From Aquiflexum balticum DSM 16537 (lineage in GTDB: Bacteria; Bacteroidota; Bacteroidia; Cytophagales; Cyclobacteriaceae), in NCBI RefSeq assembly GCF_900176595.1, contig NZ_LT838813.1, forward strand, positions 5,660,001 through 5,724,000: a stretch of DNA of 64,000 nt, given 5' to 3'. Below are positions 62,997 through 64,000 of the stretch, one piece after another. Each line of letters starts with the position of its first letter. Position 1 is the stretch's first letter. The notes below the pieces were generated by a model. That model had not been told where the DNA came from. It was given only the letters and a program-made list of their open reading frames with translations, and did no database searches. The position numbers and the translations under genes are program-made.

Positions 62997-64000
62997 TTAA
63001 AACCCTACGTTGATACCAACAATGAACGTTCTTGGGGCAGGTGTCCTAAATTGATCAACTCCCATTTGCAATTCACTGTTACCCAAGATTCCGATATCCG
63101 GATCCGGACCTGAGTAATTTGTAAATGTAAACACGTTCTGACCTTGAACATATATCCTTGCTCTGTACATTCCCAATCTTTCGATTTGTGCCATTGGGAA
63201 AGTATAACCTATCTGCATCTGTCTTACTCTTAAGAAAGATCCATCTTCTACGTACCATGAATTGGAAATAGCACCTGAGAAAGTATCATTTGCATTCAAT
63301 ATTGGCATACTTGCTCCTCTATTTTCCGGAGTCCAAGTATCATACAATACATCAGTATGGTAACCACCTTCAAATCCTCTTAGGTGCGTACTCCACTTGG
63401 TGTAATTATAGATTTGGTTGCCCTGATTCCAGAATAGGAATGTTTGGAAATCCCAATTTTTATAATTGAATCCAATGTCCATACCCATTTGGAATTTAGG
63501 AATTGGGTTTCCGATAAAGGTTTGGTCATCACCATCAATCACACCATCATTATTGATATCACGGATTTTCCAGGATCCGACTCTTTTATATGGCATATCA
63601 GCATGGGCAGTGACTTCTTCCTCGGTTTGGAATATACCATCTACCTGCCAACCCCAGAAGGATGCCAATGGACGACCTGCTTCAATTCTCTGAACATTTC
63701 CCAGACGACCTGCTCCAAACAACAAGAAGGAACTTCCTTCTGCGTCAATTTTAACTGCTTCGTTTCTGTAATGGGTAAATGTCATTCCAACATTGTAGCT
63801 CCAATCTTTACCCATTTTTCCTCTTGTGGACAAGGAACCATCAACACCTTTGTTTACCATGGTTCCAACATTTATTCTAGGCTGGCCTACATTTGGCTCC
63901 AAACCGTTTCTCTGACGCTCAACAAGCAAGTCATTGGTTGTATTGTTGAAATATTCAACTGTGAAATCCAATCTTCCTCCAAACATGGATCCATCAAGAC
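62997..64000 (-). CDS. SusC/RagA TonB-dependent receptor, partial
   Basis: C-terminal part (334 codons visible) of a SusC-type TonB-dependent transporter; the gene continues beyond the right edge of the window (the frame remains open to base 64000). Visible parts are the C-terminal barrel strands (NTTNDLLVERQRNGLEPNVG, YNVGMTFTHYRNEAVKI, GSWKIRDINNDGVIDGDDQ, NYKNWDFQTFLFWNQGNQ) and the last strand TFIVGINVGF ending in phenylalanine. The plug and TonB box are outside the window. Substrate specificity cannot be read from this part. Confidence 0.95.
   Translation of the reverse strand, partial: LDGSMFGGRLDFTVEYFNNTTNDLLVERQRNGLEPNVGQPRINVGTMVNKGVDGSLSTRGKMGKDWSYNVGMTFTHYRNEAVKIDAEGSSFLLFGAGRLGNVQRIEAGRPLASFWGWQVDGIFQTEEEVTAHADMPYKRVGSWKIRDINNDGVIDGDDQTFIGNPIPKFQMGMDIGFNYKNWDFQTFLFWNQGNQIYNYTKWSTHLRGFEGGYHTDVLYDTWTPENRGASMPILNANDTFSGAISNSWYVEDGSFLRVRQMQIGYTFPMAQIERLGMYRARIYVQGQNVFTFTNYSGPDPDIGILGNSELQMGVDQFRTPAPRTFIVGINVGF

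Noticed and set aside
1-64000. tRNA, rRNA, CRISPR arrays, insertion sequences, riboswitches
   Set aside because: I looked in the intergenic regions and saw no cloverleaf, no regularly spaced repeats with unique spacers, no transposase and no known riboswitch core. A covariance-model scan would be decisive.

Overview
The window is chromosomal DNA from a Bacteroidota bacterium, most likely of the Cytophagales (Cyclobacteriaceae-like). The evidence is a SusC/SusD pair next to a large FG-GAP/ASPIC-UnbV lipoprotein, several acid-rich lipoprotein signals, DUF1080, PVC-type haem and GIN-domain proteins, TAnnTTTG-type promoter boxes, moderate A+T content and dense short operons. I saw no rRNA, tRNA, CRISPR array, prophage or insertion sequence. 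The taxonomic placement is inference from gene content.

Layout. 1-9.9 kb: polyprenol-phosphate mannosyltransferase, LolC/E-type permease, NamZ-like exo-muramidase, a small lipoprotein, a PIG-L deacetylase overlapping a giant haem/HEAT protein, and a D-threonine-aldolase-like enzyme. 9.9-15.3 kb: an uncharacterised envelope pair (DUF2490 plus a 657-aa protein), arginine decarboxylase and two small unknown genes. 15.6-28.8 kb: housekeeping genes, namely GlgX, an aminotransferase with an amino-acid permease, arginase, ArgS, glutathione peroxidase, MenA, a UspA-like protein, an SUI1 factor, an SGNH hydrolase, a VOC protein, a PAP2-like membrane protein and a Na+/Ca2+ exchanger. 31.0-31.6 kb: a ParE-type toxin-antitoxin pair. 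31.9-38.6 kb: a molybdenum-cofactor island (moaA, moeA, a TSUP transporter, moaD, mobA-like, moeB-like with rhodanese, moaE) interrupted between moaD and mobA by an MNT/HEPN pair and a frameshifted gene remnant. 38.7-42.6 kb: fasciclin lipoprotein, Rrf2 regulator with a perfect palindromic operator, an HMA-CDF transporter, and a large nitronate-monooxygenase-like protein with extra cysteines. 44.4-48.5 kb: an ECF sigma factor operon ending in two paralogous beta-barrels and a GIN-domain protein. 48.8-57.5 kb: dienelactone hydrolase, DUF1080, EEP nuclease, CBS protein, an asparaginase-CutC-FG-GAP/haem operon, creatininase and a MazEF-type module. 57.6-64.0 kb: an ASPIC/UnbV lipoprotein, SusD and the C-terminal part of SusC, which runs off the window.

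The points most worth a second look are: a MobA homologue whose metal-binding Asp is Tyr and whose GPxGG loop is altered; the Moco cluster interrupted by an MNT/HEPN pair; the 613-aa NMO-like protein; an Rrf2 palindrome over a promoter-like box with half-sites before the fasciclin gene; and pyrimidine-rich repeats with two conserved blocks placed upstream of three unrelated genes in the same orientation.
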